From JBHENW01 sp046261875 (GTDB taxonomy: Bacteria; Acidobacteriota; Thermoanaerobaculia; UBA5066; Gp7-AA6): 11,207 nucleotides of DNA. This document shows positions 1-6,303 of this stretch, in pieces. The translations under genes were made by a program, and so were the position numbers. The DNA lies in assembly GCA_046261875.1 (NCBI GenBank), contig JBHENW010000127.1, forward strand, positions 1 through 11,207. The letters run 5' to 3'. Every line of letters begins with the position of its first letter. The stretch's first letter is position 1. Below the pieces are notes generated by a model, which saw nothing but the letters and a program-made list of their open reading frames with translations, had not been told where the DNA came from and searched no databases.

Positions 1-246
1 CGCTCAGGCCGTCCGAAGCGGTGATGGATTCCGACACTAGGATCCGGTCCTGCATCCCCTGACTCGGCGTGCCGTCGCGGTCGGCTCTCCCCCGGGGGAG
101 GCGCGGACGGACATCTGGGCGGGAGGAGGGGGGTGGAGTATCTCTCACCGCGCGCCAGGAGGCGTGACCTACCAGGCTGGGTGTGGTGAGGCATGGCAGA
201 CAAGCGGTAGTTCAAGGGAGCCGAGGCCGGCTCCCCTTTCCTTTTT
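1..246 (+). ncRNA. 3' part of an unidentified structured RNA
   Basis: No convincing protein frame covers this stretch, but it folds locally and ends in a strong intrinsic terminator. Bases 144-149 (CTCACC) pair with 185-190 (GGTGAG) and enclose two helices. The first is 151-156 with 161-166 (loop AGGA); the second is 167-171 with 178-182 (loop CCAGGC). Together they make a compact three-way junction. A perfect palindrome, CTCCCCCGGGGGAG, lies at about 89-102. I looked for the signature segments of RNase P RNA, SRP RNA, tmRNA and 5S rRNA and found none. The stretch CCCCTGACTCGGC near 56-68 faintly recalls 6S RNA, but no long 6S-like hairpin is evident. The 5' end is probably outside the window. 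It could equally be a long 3' UTR or leader. Confidence 0.35.
216..246 (+). terminator. Rho-independent terminator
   Basis: GGGAGCC (216-222) pairs perfectly with GGCTCCC (229-235) around a six-base loop. A pyrimidine-rich tail follows, ending in five T (242-246). This is the only strong intrinsic terminator I see in the window. It closes whatever transcript enters from the left edge and insulates it from the genes starting near 810. Confidence 0.75.
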
Positions 247-470
247 GAGGCGAAACACTCTCAGTAGGCGAGCGTGCTTTCCCAAAAACTGAGGTCCGAG
301 TGCTCGACGGACCGACCGCCGGCCGGAGAGGCTGAGTACCGTATGAGTGGCAATTCTCGTTTCCTCCCAAACGTCCCGAGGCCGGTTGGGCTCCGCCTCG
401 GTCCCCGGGCCGAGCGGCGCTCCACCGCGCAGCCGGCGCGCAGCCCATGCGCAGCCGGAGAAGGAGAACG

Positions 471-489
471 CAGACGAACGCGTACGAAT
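471..489 (+). repeat. 19-base direct repeat, copy 1
   Basis: The sequence CAGACGAACGCGTACGAAT differs at one position from the copy at 556-574, 85 bases downstream. Each copy also contains two ACGAA words. The bases after each copy are related only loosely (TGGCCCTGAGG versus GGGGCCTAGG). Function is unknown; a recombination-associated repeat or a protein-binding iteron are both possible. Confidence 0.6.
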
Positions 490-555
490 TGGCCCTGAGG
501 AGAGGGGGACCGCCGAGCAGGGGAACGTCCTGAGAACACGACGTTTTTCTCTACT

Positions 556-574
556 CAGACGAACGCGGACGAAT
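556..574 (+). repeat. 19-base direct repeat, copy 2
   Basis: The sequence CAGACGAACGCGGACGAAT matches copy 1 at 18 of 19 positions. It ends 34 bases before the tRNA-Glu 3' half, so the repeat pair lies immediately beside the possible attachment site. Confidence 0.6.
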
Positions 575-608
575 GGGGCCTAGGTTCTCGGGAGACTTCT
601 CGGCTTTG

Positions 609-652
609 CTTTCAAGGCCGCGGCACGGGTTCGAGTCCCGTTGGGGCCACCA
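609..652 (+). other. tRNA-Glu(TTC) 3' half, possible att site
   Basis: The segment reads as a tRNA from the anticodon loop to the end. The loop is CTTTCAA (609-615) with anticodon TTC at 611-613, followed by a 3' anticodon strand GGCCG (616-620). A four-base variable region comes next, then a perfect five-pair T stem ACGGG/CCCGT (625-629, 637-641) around TTCGAGT. The 3' acceptor strand is TGGGGCC (642-648), then discriminator A and encoded CCA (650-652). The expected 5' half, beginning near GGCCCCA with a D arm and CGGCC, is absent: 577-583 (GGCCTAG) pairs only partly and no D arm forms. A break in the anticodon loop is typical of tyrosine-recombinase integration, so this may be one att border of an element. 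A decayed tRNA gene is the alternative. No integrase lies in the window. Confidence 0.55.
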
Positions 653-809
653 CACAAGCTTCCTCGCTCAACCCTCCTCCCCCGACATAGCCCGCTCGGC
701 CATCCCTTCCTCACGCTGGCCAACGATCCGGTCTGCGGCTCCGTACACCTGCCGTGCGCATTCTCCGGAAGGAGCTCGAGCGCCTCGGAGAACCGCTGCA
801 GGCCAGGCG
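653..809. other. Spacer upstream of the glycosyltransferase
   Basis: No gene or clear promoter is visible. A minus-strand open frame across about 690-830 reads as GC3-rich protein-like sequence, but it has no recognisable domain and continues into the tRNA remnant, so I do not call it. A class II tRNA-like D-arm word on the minus strand (near 692-708) has no matching 3' end. Confidence 0.3.
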
Positions 810-1052
810 GTGATCCCCCGCGAAACCGCATGGCGGACTCGAGGATCGGAGGCCTTCGGACGAAACGCGGGTGCCGCGCTTGGCCTCGCACTCGCGCTGC
901 TCCTCGGGCGCGCGGTGACATGGCAAGCGGCCCCCGATCAGCTCCCCGGAGCGGCCAAAGCAGCGGGAGTCGATCCGAGGGGAGACGTCGTCCGATGGGC
1001 AATCTTCCTGACGCTTCCGATCCTCTGCGCATGGTTTGGAGGCCAACTCTGA
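810..1052 (+). pseudogene. N-terminal piece of GT-C membrane protein, cut by TGA
   Basis: This frame encodes about 80 residues from a GTG at 810. It includes a hydrophobic stretch (ALGLALALLLG) and then a second one (WAIFLTLPILCAWFGG) before the in-frame TGA at 1050-1052. The same frame continues without a shift past the stop into the 661-residue membrane protein downstream. The 48 bases between the stop and the next GTG also have mostly G/C third positions, as expected for former coding sequence. I therefore read it as the original N-terminus of the downstream gene, separated by a nonsense change such as CGA to TGA. The start codon is uncertain: no good Shine-Dalgarno sequence is present and the frame is open further upstream, over the tRNA remnant. 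A small independent membrane protein is less likely. Confidence 0.5.
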
Positions 1053-1100
1053 CGTCGCTTCCCGATCGGAACACTGACGGCGAGAGCGCGGGCGCTGAGC

Positions 1101-3086
1101 GTGCCGGCGCCGGTGTTCGGGATTCTGATTGCTCTGCCAGTCCTACTGACGCGAGACCTTGCGCGAGCTCTGAGTGTCGCGGCCGTCGGCGCCGGGTTCT
1201 GTTGGGCTGCGGGGAATCGACGGCTCGGGCTTGCGCGACTCGGCTCGATCGGCCTGCCGGTGGCCGCCGCTTTCGCAATCGTCTTGTGGACCTTGCTCGC
1301 GCGGTCGGCGCTATCGCGCGGCATAGGAGCGTGGACGCTCGCGGTCGCGCTTTTCGGGATCGCTCTGGGTCTCGCCTGGGTCCTCGGAAGCAGAGACCTC
1401 GAAAAGGGCGCTCCATTTCTAGGCGCTGCGGTGCTCCTCCTGCCCATTGCGGGGTGGGGGAGCAGGCCCGAGAAAATCTCCGTCACGGCGGCAGTCGCGG
1501 GCCTCTTACTGCCATCTCTTGCCGCCTTGGTCGCACGCTGGCTGCCGGCGCTGGTCGGCTGGTGCCGACGGCTCGCCGTCTTCGTCTTGCTCCCCGGCTG
1601 CTTCACCGCGCTCGCGGCCACGTACAGTTTCAAGGGGCCGGCGGTCATGGCCGTTTTCGAGGACGGCCATGGCCTGATGCCGGCGTCGGAATACTTGCGC
1701 GGGGAGATTCCCTATCGCGACTTCGTTCCGGGGCATGGCTATCTGGGCGACGGTGGCCTTCAGGTTGCCGGGCTCGCGCTGTATGAGAACTCATACCGGG
1801 GCGCAGTCCTGCCCGCGCGGATCATCGGTGCCTTCTACTGGCTCGTCATATTTCTCCTTGGCTTCGCCGCGACGGGCAGCCCTTCCGCCGCCTTTGCCGC
1901 CGTTGCGCTCTCTTTCCTAGCATTCCCCGAATACGCGTTTCTGCGCGGTCTCCCATCGATCGCGGCCTCGGCCCTCGCCGTATACGCGGCTCGGGCACGA
2001 TCGGAGCGTGCGTGGTACTGCTCGGGTCTCGCGGTTGCGCTGAGCCTTCTTTGGGCCGTCGAGTTCGCCTTGTACACGCTGCCGGTCCTCTTCGTCGCGC
2101 TCCTCACAGCGCGCGGAAATCGGACCCGCATGCTCCGCTCATCGGTGGGTGGGCTCGTCACGGGCTTGCTCGCACTATGCGGCATCTTTCTGGGCGTCGG
2201 GGTCCTGGGCGAGTTCCTCGAAACGACCTTTCTCTATGTCCCCTCGCTCCTCCCGGCCTACGCGACGGGACCGTCCCGGCTCCGCGGCTTCGGGATGCTC
2301 TCGTTCCTCCGTGAGAAGGACGCGTTTTTTGTGGCGTTTTGCTGCGCGGCCGCGGTGGTTCTCGCCACACGGATCTGGAGAGCTCCGGTGGTCGGCCCGA
2401 GAGCGCGCGGGCTGTTACCGCTCCTGGTGTGGGTATTGGTTGCGGTCCTTTCGGTCGTGGAGCGAAACCACGTCGAGTACGCGGCCGTCCTCGTTCCTCT
2501 CGGGATCGTCTCGCTCGTTCGCTGGCTCAAGAGTCACCGCCCATGGAACGCCCCTCGCTCTGTCATAGCCGCGGTGATTCTCGCTTGCGGTCTCCTCGTC
2601 TGGCGGCCCCGGGCGTTCGTTCCGACCCTCGCGGTCGCGGTGGCGGTTCCGGCGGGCCCGCATACCCTCGCATCCTTTCCGGAACTGCCGCGCGGTCGAG
2701 GGGCGGTTTTTTCTGCCGATGATGCCCGAATAGTCCGTTCGGCGGCTGAATTTCTCAAAAGCGGAGCTTTGACCTCGTCGGAAACGTGGTTCGACTTCAG
2801 CAGTCAGCCCGGCCTCTATTTCCTCTTCGACCGCGACTGTCCGATCCGTTATTCCGAGACCGGCTTCCACGAAGCGCCGGAGCGTCAGGCAGAGGTCATC
2901 GACTCTATTGACCGCAACCGACGCGTGAAAGCGGTCCTCATGACGGCCAGTGACTGGAGCGAGACGATCGACGGAGTGCCCAACTCCGTCCGCGCGCCCC
3001 TGGTTGCCGCGTTCGTCCGGAGCCGTTTCCGCCCGTTCTACGAGCGGGACGGCGTTCAGTTCTGGCTGCGTCGCGCGACCGAGTGA
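1101..3086 (+). CDS. Putative GT-C type membrane glycosyltransferase (main part)
   Basis: This is a polytopic inner-membrane protein with many hydrophobic helices over roughly residues 1-480 and a soluble C-terminal part (about 500-661). The first extramembrane loop carries FEDGHG (E187, D188) and, shortly after, GEIPYRDFVPGHG (P204 to G213). An acidic pair followed by a PYRDF-type loop is characteristic of polyprenyl-phosphate-sugar-dependent GT-C enzymes of the ArnT/PMT kind. Such enzymes move a sugar from a lipid carrier to a periplasmic acceptor; the substrate here cannot be read from sequence. In most relatives that motif lies nearer the N-terminus, so the long hydrophobic lead-in is unusual. 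The GTG start is set only by the in-frame TGA at 1050, and the intact gene probably began near 810. Third-position GC, by hand sample, is about two thirds, lower than in the genes to the right. It lies 24 bases upstream of the channel gene, in the same direction. Confidence 0.72.
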   Translation: MPAPVFGILIALPVLLTRDLARALSVAAVGAGFCWAAGNRRLGLARLGSIGLPVAAAFAIVLWTLLARSALSRGIGAWTLAVALFGIALGLAWVLGSRDLEKGAPFLGAAVLLLPIAGWGSRPEKISVTAAVAGLLLPSLAALVARWLPALVGWCRRLAVFVLLPGCFTALAATYSFKGPAVMAVFEDGHGLMPASEYLRGEIPYRDFVPGHGYLGDGGLQVAGLALYENSYRGAVLPARIIGAFYWLVIFLLGFAATGSPSAAFAAVALSFLAFPEYAFLRGLPSIAASALAVYAARARSERAWYCSGLAVALSLLWAVEFALYTLPVLFVALLTARGNRTRMLRSSVGGLVTGLLALCGIFLGVGVLGEFLETTFLYVPSLLPAYATGPSRLRGFGMLSFLREKDAFFVAFCCAAAVVLATRIWRAPVVGPRARGLLPLLVWVLVAVLSVVERNHVEYAAVLVPLGIVSLVRWLKSHRPWNAPRSVIAAVILACGLLVWRPRAFVPTLAVAVAVPAGPHTLASFPELPRGRGAVFSADDARIVRSAAEFLKSGALTSSETWFDFSSQPGLYFLFDRDCPIRYSETGFHEAPERQAEVIDSIDRNRRVKAVLMTASDWSETIDGVPNSVRAPLVAAFVRSRFRPFYERDGVQFWLRRATE

Positions 3087-3110
3087 AGCCCTCCACGTAT
3101 CATTCGCGCC

Positions 3111-4166
3111 GTGGAACCCGACGACCCGGCGGCGGTGCCCGCGGCCTCCATTACGGCGCAGCCCGAGGTCCGCGAGGCTCTGAAAGAGGCCTCCCCCGCG
3201 ACGACCCCCCACAAGCAGTCGGGGCGGTTGCTCCGGCTGCTGCTCCATGGCGCGGGGGCCGCGGTCCTGGTCGTCATCGCTTTCCTGGCCCGTGGCGGGG
3301 AGCTCGGCGGCGCGATGGCCGCCGAGTGGATTTACCGGGTCCTCGTCGCCGGCGCCCTGACCCTCGCTTATCTCGCGGTCTACGAGATCGCCGCCTACCT
3401 CGTCCTGCCCCGGATCCAGAACCCGGCCGCGCGCTTCAATGTGCGCCGGGTCATGAAGCTCGTCGTCGCGCTGCTCCTCGTCCTTTCGCTCGCGTCGCTC
3501 TTCTTCGTGGGCTGGTACGGAGCCGCCGTCTCGGTCGGGGTCGTCTCGCTGATCCTCGGCCTCGCTCTGCAGACGCCGATCACGAGCTTTTTCGCGTGGA
3601 TCTTCATCCTGGTCCGCCGCCCCTATCGGGTGGGGGACCGCATCCGCATCGGCGAGGCGACGGGGGACGTCATCGACGTCAGCTATCTCGACACGACCCT
3701 CTGGGAGTTTGGGGGCGAGTTTCTCTCGAGCGATCACCCGAGCGGCCGACTGATCAAGTTCCCCAATTCCCTCGTCTTGAGCTCCACCGTCTACAACTAC
3801 TCGTGGCCCCTGTTCCCGTACATCTGGAACGAGATCACCATGCAGATCGCTTACGAGAGCGATCTCGACTTCGTGGCCTCCACGCTGCGGCGCGTGGTCG
3901 AAGAAGAGCGGGGCCGCGCCATGACCGAGCGGATCAATGTGTACCGGGGTCTGCTGGCGCGGACGCCTGTGGACGAGCTCGAGGTGGACGAGCGGCCCTC
4001 CGTCCTTTTCCGGACGAGCGCGAACACCTGGATCGAGGCGACGGTCCGTTACCTCGTGGCGCCGCGCCGCGCGGGACGGGTGAAAACGGCGCTCACGCGG
4101 AAGATCCTGACGGAGCTGAACCAGGCTCCCGACAAGGTGCTCTTCCCCAAGGCGAACCTTCGCTAG
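3111..4166 (+). CDS. MscS-family mechanosensitive ion channel
   Basis: This inner-membrane channel would open under membrane tension and release solutes during osmotic downshock. It has 351 residues. The N-terminal 40 are hydrophilic, followed by membrane helices at about 41-60, 75-98 and 114-135. The pore-lining helix and MscS signature run over about 137-180, including LILGLALQTPITSF and RRPYRVGDRIRI. The beta domain follows, with GDVIDVSYLDTTLWEFGG and IKFPNSLVLSSTVYNYS (about 185-231), then a soluble C-terminal domain. The segment between the TTLWEFGG and FPNS motifs and the YNYSWPLFPYIWNE stretch suggest a MscS-like subfamily different from E. coli MscS. The GTG start at 3111 has no clear ribosome-binding site. 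It follows the glycosyltransferase by 24 bases, so co-transcription is plausible, but codon bias changes sharply between the two. It converges on the DUF6766 gene with a 16-base gap. Confidence 0.9.
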   Translation: MEPDDPAAVPAASITAQPEVREALKEASPATTPHKQSGRLLRLLLHGAGAAVLVVIAFLARGGELGGAMAAEWIYRVLVAGALTLAYLAVYEIAAYLVLPRIQNPAARFNVRRVMKLVVALLLVLSLASLFFVGWYGAAVSVGVVSLILGLALQTPITSFFAWIFILVRRPYRVGDRIRIGEATGDVIDVSYLDTTLWEFGGEFLSSDHPSGRLIKFPNSLVLSSTVYNYSWPLFPYIWNEITMQIAYESDLDFVASTLRRVVEEERGRAMTERINVYRGLLARTPVDELEVDERPSVLFRTSANTWIEATVRYLVAPRRAGRVKTALTRKILTELNQAPDKVLFPKANLR

Positions 4167-4182
4167 ACGCCTCCGGCGAAGC

Positions 4183-4851
4183 CTACCCGGTGCCGGTCTG
4201 ATCGTGGGGGGCGTGGACCGGCTTGGACTCAGGGGAGCCCTTCTGCCGTAGGAAGATCGAAAGGACCACGATCGACCCGACGGCCAGAAACTCGCTCTGC
4301 CAGTTCTGAAAGGACTCGAACCAGAATCGCGCGCTCTTCATGTACTCGCCGAGCGTCACTTCGGCCTGCCCGTGATCGAGCCGTTCCTCGTTGTACAGGG
4401 AGAGGCCGCCGCTCGCGTGGCCGAGAAATGACGCCAGGAACAGGACGAGGAAGGCGAGGCCGAGCGAATTCTCGTAGAGCTTGAGCGCGATGCCTCCCCG
4501 GCGGACCGGCGAGGGCGCCTTCGGATCGTTCCGGTGCTTCTCGGGATCTTCGTCGACCTCTTCCTTGCCGCGCATCTTCTTGGACTCGGCCGAACCCTTC
4601 TGGCGAAGGAACACGGTCAGGACGACGTAGAAGCCCATCTGAAGGAACTCGCTTTCCCAGTTCTCGAAGACCGCCTCCATGAAGTGGCCGCTCGTCAGAT
4701 ACGCGGAGAGCGCGACCGGATGGCGACCGTGCTCCTCCCGATCGTCGTTGTAATCGTGAAGACCGGTGAGCGTCTGCCCCACCAGGAACGTGAAAAAGAA
4801 ACCGGCGAAGAGGACGAGTGAGAGACCGTTCTCTCGAAGGAAGCGTTTCAT
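4183..4851 (-). CDS. DUF6766 family membrane protein, internally duplicated
   Basis: This 222-residue protein of unknown function resembles the DUF6766 family. Two copies of one module are visible. Each has a hydrophobic helix (about 9-30 and 129-148), a YN-acidic segment ending in HG, an NW(E/Q)SEFL motif (64-70 and 183-189), a second hydrophobic helix, and FLRQKGS(A/P)ESK (81-91 and 200-210). A charged, probably cytoplasmic linker (about 91-120) joins them. Four membrane spans in total are likely. The ATG at 4851 is preceded by GGAGG at a spacing of six bases, a strong site that decides this start over longer in-frame options. It lies 52 bases downstream of chrA on the same strand, so the two are probably one operon. 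The pairing with an ion transporter hints at a membrane or stress role, but no reaction can be assigned. Confidence 0.8.
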   Translation of the reverse strand: MKRFLRENGLSLVLFAGFFFTFLVGQTLTGLHDYNDDREEHGRHPVALSAYLTSGHFMEAVFENWESEFLQMGFYVVLTVFLRQKGSAESKKMRGKEEVDEDPEKHRNDPKAPSPVRRGGIALKLYENSLGLAFLVLFLASFLGHASGGLSLYNEERLDHGQAEVTLGEYMKSARFWFESFQNWQSEFLAVGSIVVLSIFLRQKGSPESKPVHAPHDQTGTG

Positions 4852-4903
4852 CGAATACCTCCGCGTTAGCGGCCCGCGGCTGCAATGGATGTGCCCGGCG
4901 TTT

Positions 4904-6199
4904 TCAGCGGGCGAGCAAGCTCCACAGCAGGCCGGCGACCGCTCCGCCCGCGATGACCCAGAGGACGTCGAGCCGAAACCGGCGCAGCGCGACGAACGCA
5001 GCGACCATGAGAGCCGCTCCGAAGAAGTCGATCGGGGGCTGCTCTCCGCTCCTCCAGAGCACGGCAAGCCCGAAGACGAGAGCGAGCTGGAGGATGACGC
5101 CGACGACGGCGGCCGTGATTCCGGAGAGCGCTGCCGCCAGCTTGCGACTCCCGCGCAGCTTCTCGATGTAGGGCGCGCCCAGGAAGATGAAGAGAAAAGA
5201 GGGGACGAACGTGGCCCAGGTCGTGAGCAGCCCGGCGAGCACGGCGCTGCCGGCGGGGCTCATCCCCTCGGGATGGTGCCAGCCGGCCATGAACCCGATG
5301 AACTGGAGCACCATGATGAGCGGGCCGGGAGTCGTCTCGGCAAGCGCCAGCCCGTCCACCGCCTCCAGCGGAGTGATCCAGCCGAACCGTCCTGCCGCCG
5401 CCTGGGTGACGTAGGCCAGAACGGCGTAGGCGCCGCCGAAGGTCACGAGCGCGGCCCGCATGAAGAACGAGTAGATCTGGGCGTGGACGCTCTCCGCGCC
5501 GCGCCAGAGCGTCACGAGGAGCAACGGGATGAGCCAGAGCCCCAGTCCGATCGTGAGAACGGGGAGCATCGGGCGGAGCGCGGTGCGACGGCCGGCCGGC
5601 GCGTCGGTCCCGTCGGTTCCGGCGGCGTCCGGTCGGGAGACGGCGCCGGCCCCGGTGAGCTCCGGCCACAGGTTGCCCGCCGCGGCGCCGAGCAGCCCGG
5701 CGCCGACCACGATCCATGGAAACGGGACGTTCCAGAACGCGATCGCGATGAACGCGGCTGCGGCGATGAGCGCGAGCGCGAGGTGCCGGACGGCGCGGCG
5801 CCCGATCCGGATCGCGGCGTCGAGCACGATCGCGAGGACGACCGGCTTGAGACCGGCCAGGACCGCGGAAACGACGGGGTTCGCACCGTGCGCGGCATAG
5901 ACCCAAGAAAGCGCCAGGAGAACGAAGACCGACGGCAGAACGAAGAACGTACCCGCGACGAGCCCCCCGCGGATGCCGTGGAGGAGCCACCCGAGGTACG
6001 TCGCGAGCTGCTGCGCTTCCGGGCCGGGAAGGAGCATGCAGAAGTTGAGGGCATGCAGGAAGCGCTCTTCCGAGATCCAGCGCCGGCGCTCGACGAGGTC
6101 GCGATGCATGATCGCGATCTGGCCCGCCGGCCCACCGAAGTTGATGCAACCAAGCCGGAGCCAGTACCGGAACGCCGTCCGGAAATCCGGCGGGGACAC
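4904..6199 (-). CDS. chrA: Chromate transporter, two-domain CHR family
   Basis: This inner-membrane transporter belongs to the CHR family, whose characterised members export chromate using the proton motive force. From the GTG at 6199 it is 431 residues and has the long, duplicated architecture. The N-terminal CHR domain shows LGCINFGGPAGQIAIMHRD and LLPGPEAQQLATYLGW. The C-terminal domain repeats these as VTFGGAYAVLAYV and LAETTPGPLIMVLQFIGF. A hydrophilic Ala/Gly/Asp/Thr-rich linker of about 30 residues separates the domains. I chose the GTG at 6199 because GGAGG stands seven bases upstream and the protein then begins a few residues before the conserved FR-AF-YWL region. An ATG at 6244 would add 15 glycine-rich residues but has no ribosome-binding site. 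The substrate need not be chromate, since many long CHR proteins are untested. It probably heads a two-gene operon with the DUF6766 gene and diverges from the peptidase operon. Confidence 0.92.
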   Translation of the reverse strand: MSPPDFRTAFRYWLRLGCINFGGPAGQIAIMHRDLVERRRWISEERFLHALNFCMLLPGPEAQQLATYLGWLLHGIRGGLVAGTFFVLPSVFVLLALSWVYAAHGANPVVSAVLAGLKPVVLAIVLDAAIRIGRRAVRHLALALIAAAAFIAIAFWNVPFPWIVVGAGLLGAAAGNLWPELTGAGAVSRPDAAGTDGTDAPAGRRTALRPMLPVLTIGLGLWLIPLLLVTLWRGAESVHAQIYSFFMRAALVTFGGAYAVLAYVTQAAAGRFGWITPLEAVDGLALAETTPGPLIMVLQFIGFMAGWHHPEGMSPAGSAVLAGLLTTWATFVPSFLFIFLGAPYIEKLRGSRKLAAALSGITAAVVGVILQLALVFGLAVLWRSGEQPPIDFFGAALMVAAFVALRRFRLDVLWVIAGGAVAGLLWSLLAR

Positions 6200-6272
6200 G
6201 GTCTCTCCTCCGCCTCCCGAGTCGAAACGCTGCTGACTCTCCATCCGTGCGCGGAGTGTAGCGGCGCGCCTC

Positions 6273-6278
6273 TATAAT
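6273..6278 (+). promoter_or_regulatory. Candidate -10 box for the peptidase operon
   Basis: A perfect TATAAT stands 25 bases upstream of the ATG at 6304, in an otherwise GC-rich divergent spacer. No good -35 element lies 16-18 bases upstream. On the minus strand, TACACT at 6261-6256 is a possible -10 for chrA, so the two transcripts may start from overlapping or back-to-back promoters. Confidence 0.4.
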
Positions 6279-6303
6279 TCTCCCGCCCTCGAACGGCCTT
6301 CTC

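Larger units (their letters stand above)
250..608. other. Gene-less spacer with hairpins and short repeats
   Basis: No reading frame here has convincing protein character; the open frames are expected from high GC. Visible structure includes a hairpin GGTCCG/CGGACC (293-298 with 308-313). There are also two mutually exclusive hairpins sharing the segment 397-401: CCGAGGC (376-382) with GCCTCGG (395-401), or CTCGG (397-401) with CCGAG (410-414). A pair of direct repeats lies at 471-489 and 556-574, described separately. I see no recognisable sigma-70 promoter. Confidence 0.4.

Noticed and set aside
1..246. RNase P RNA, SRP RNA, tmRNA or 5S rRNA
   Set aside because: None of the universally conserved segments of these RNAs is present. 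A weak resemblance to 6S RNA is not backed by the expected long hairpin.
692..708. Minus-strand tRNA-like 5' segment (GATGGCCGAGCGG)
   Set aside because: It resembles the D arm of a class II tRNA, but no anticodon arm, T arm or matching acceptor follows on that strand.
690..830. Minus-strand protein-like frame with GC-rich third positions
   Set aside because: It could be a gene remnant, but I recognise no family and the frame runs straight into the antisense of the tRNA half.
1050..1052. TGA as a selenocysteine codon
   Set aside because: GT-C membrane proteins are not selenoproteins, the stop is in a loop with no redox motif, and no obvious SECIS-like hairpin follows.
4766..6277. 503-codon plus-strand frame opposite chrA
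   Set aside because: Its translation is a charged Glu/Arg/Asp-rich sequence mirroring the chromate transporter, with no recognisable domain.
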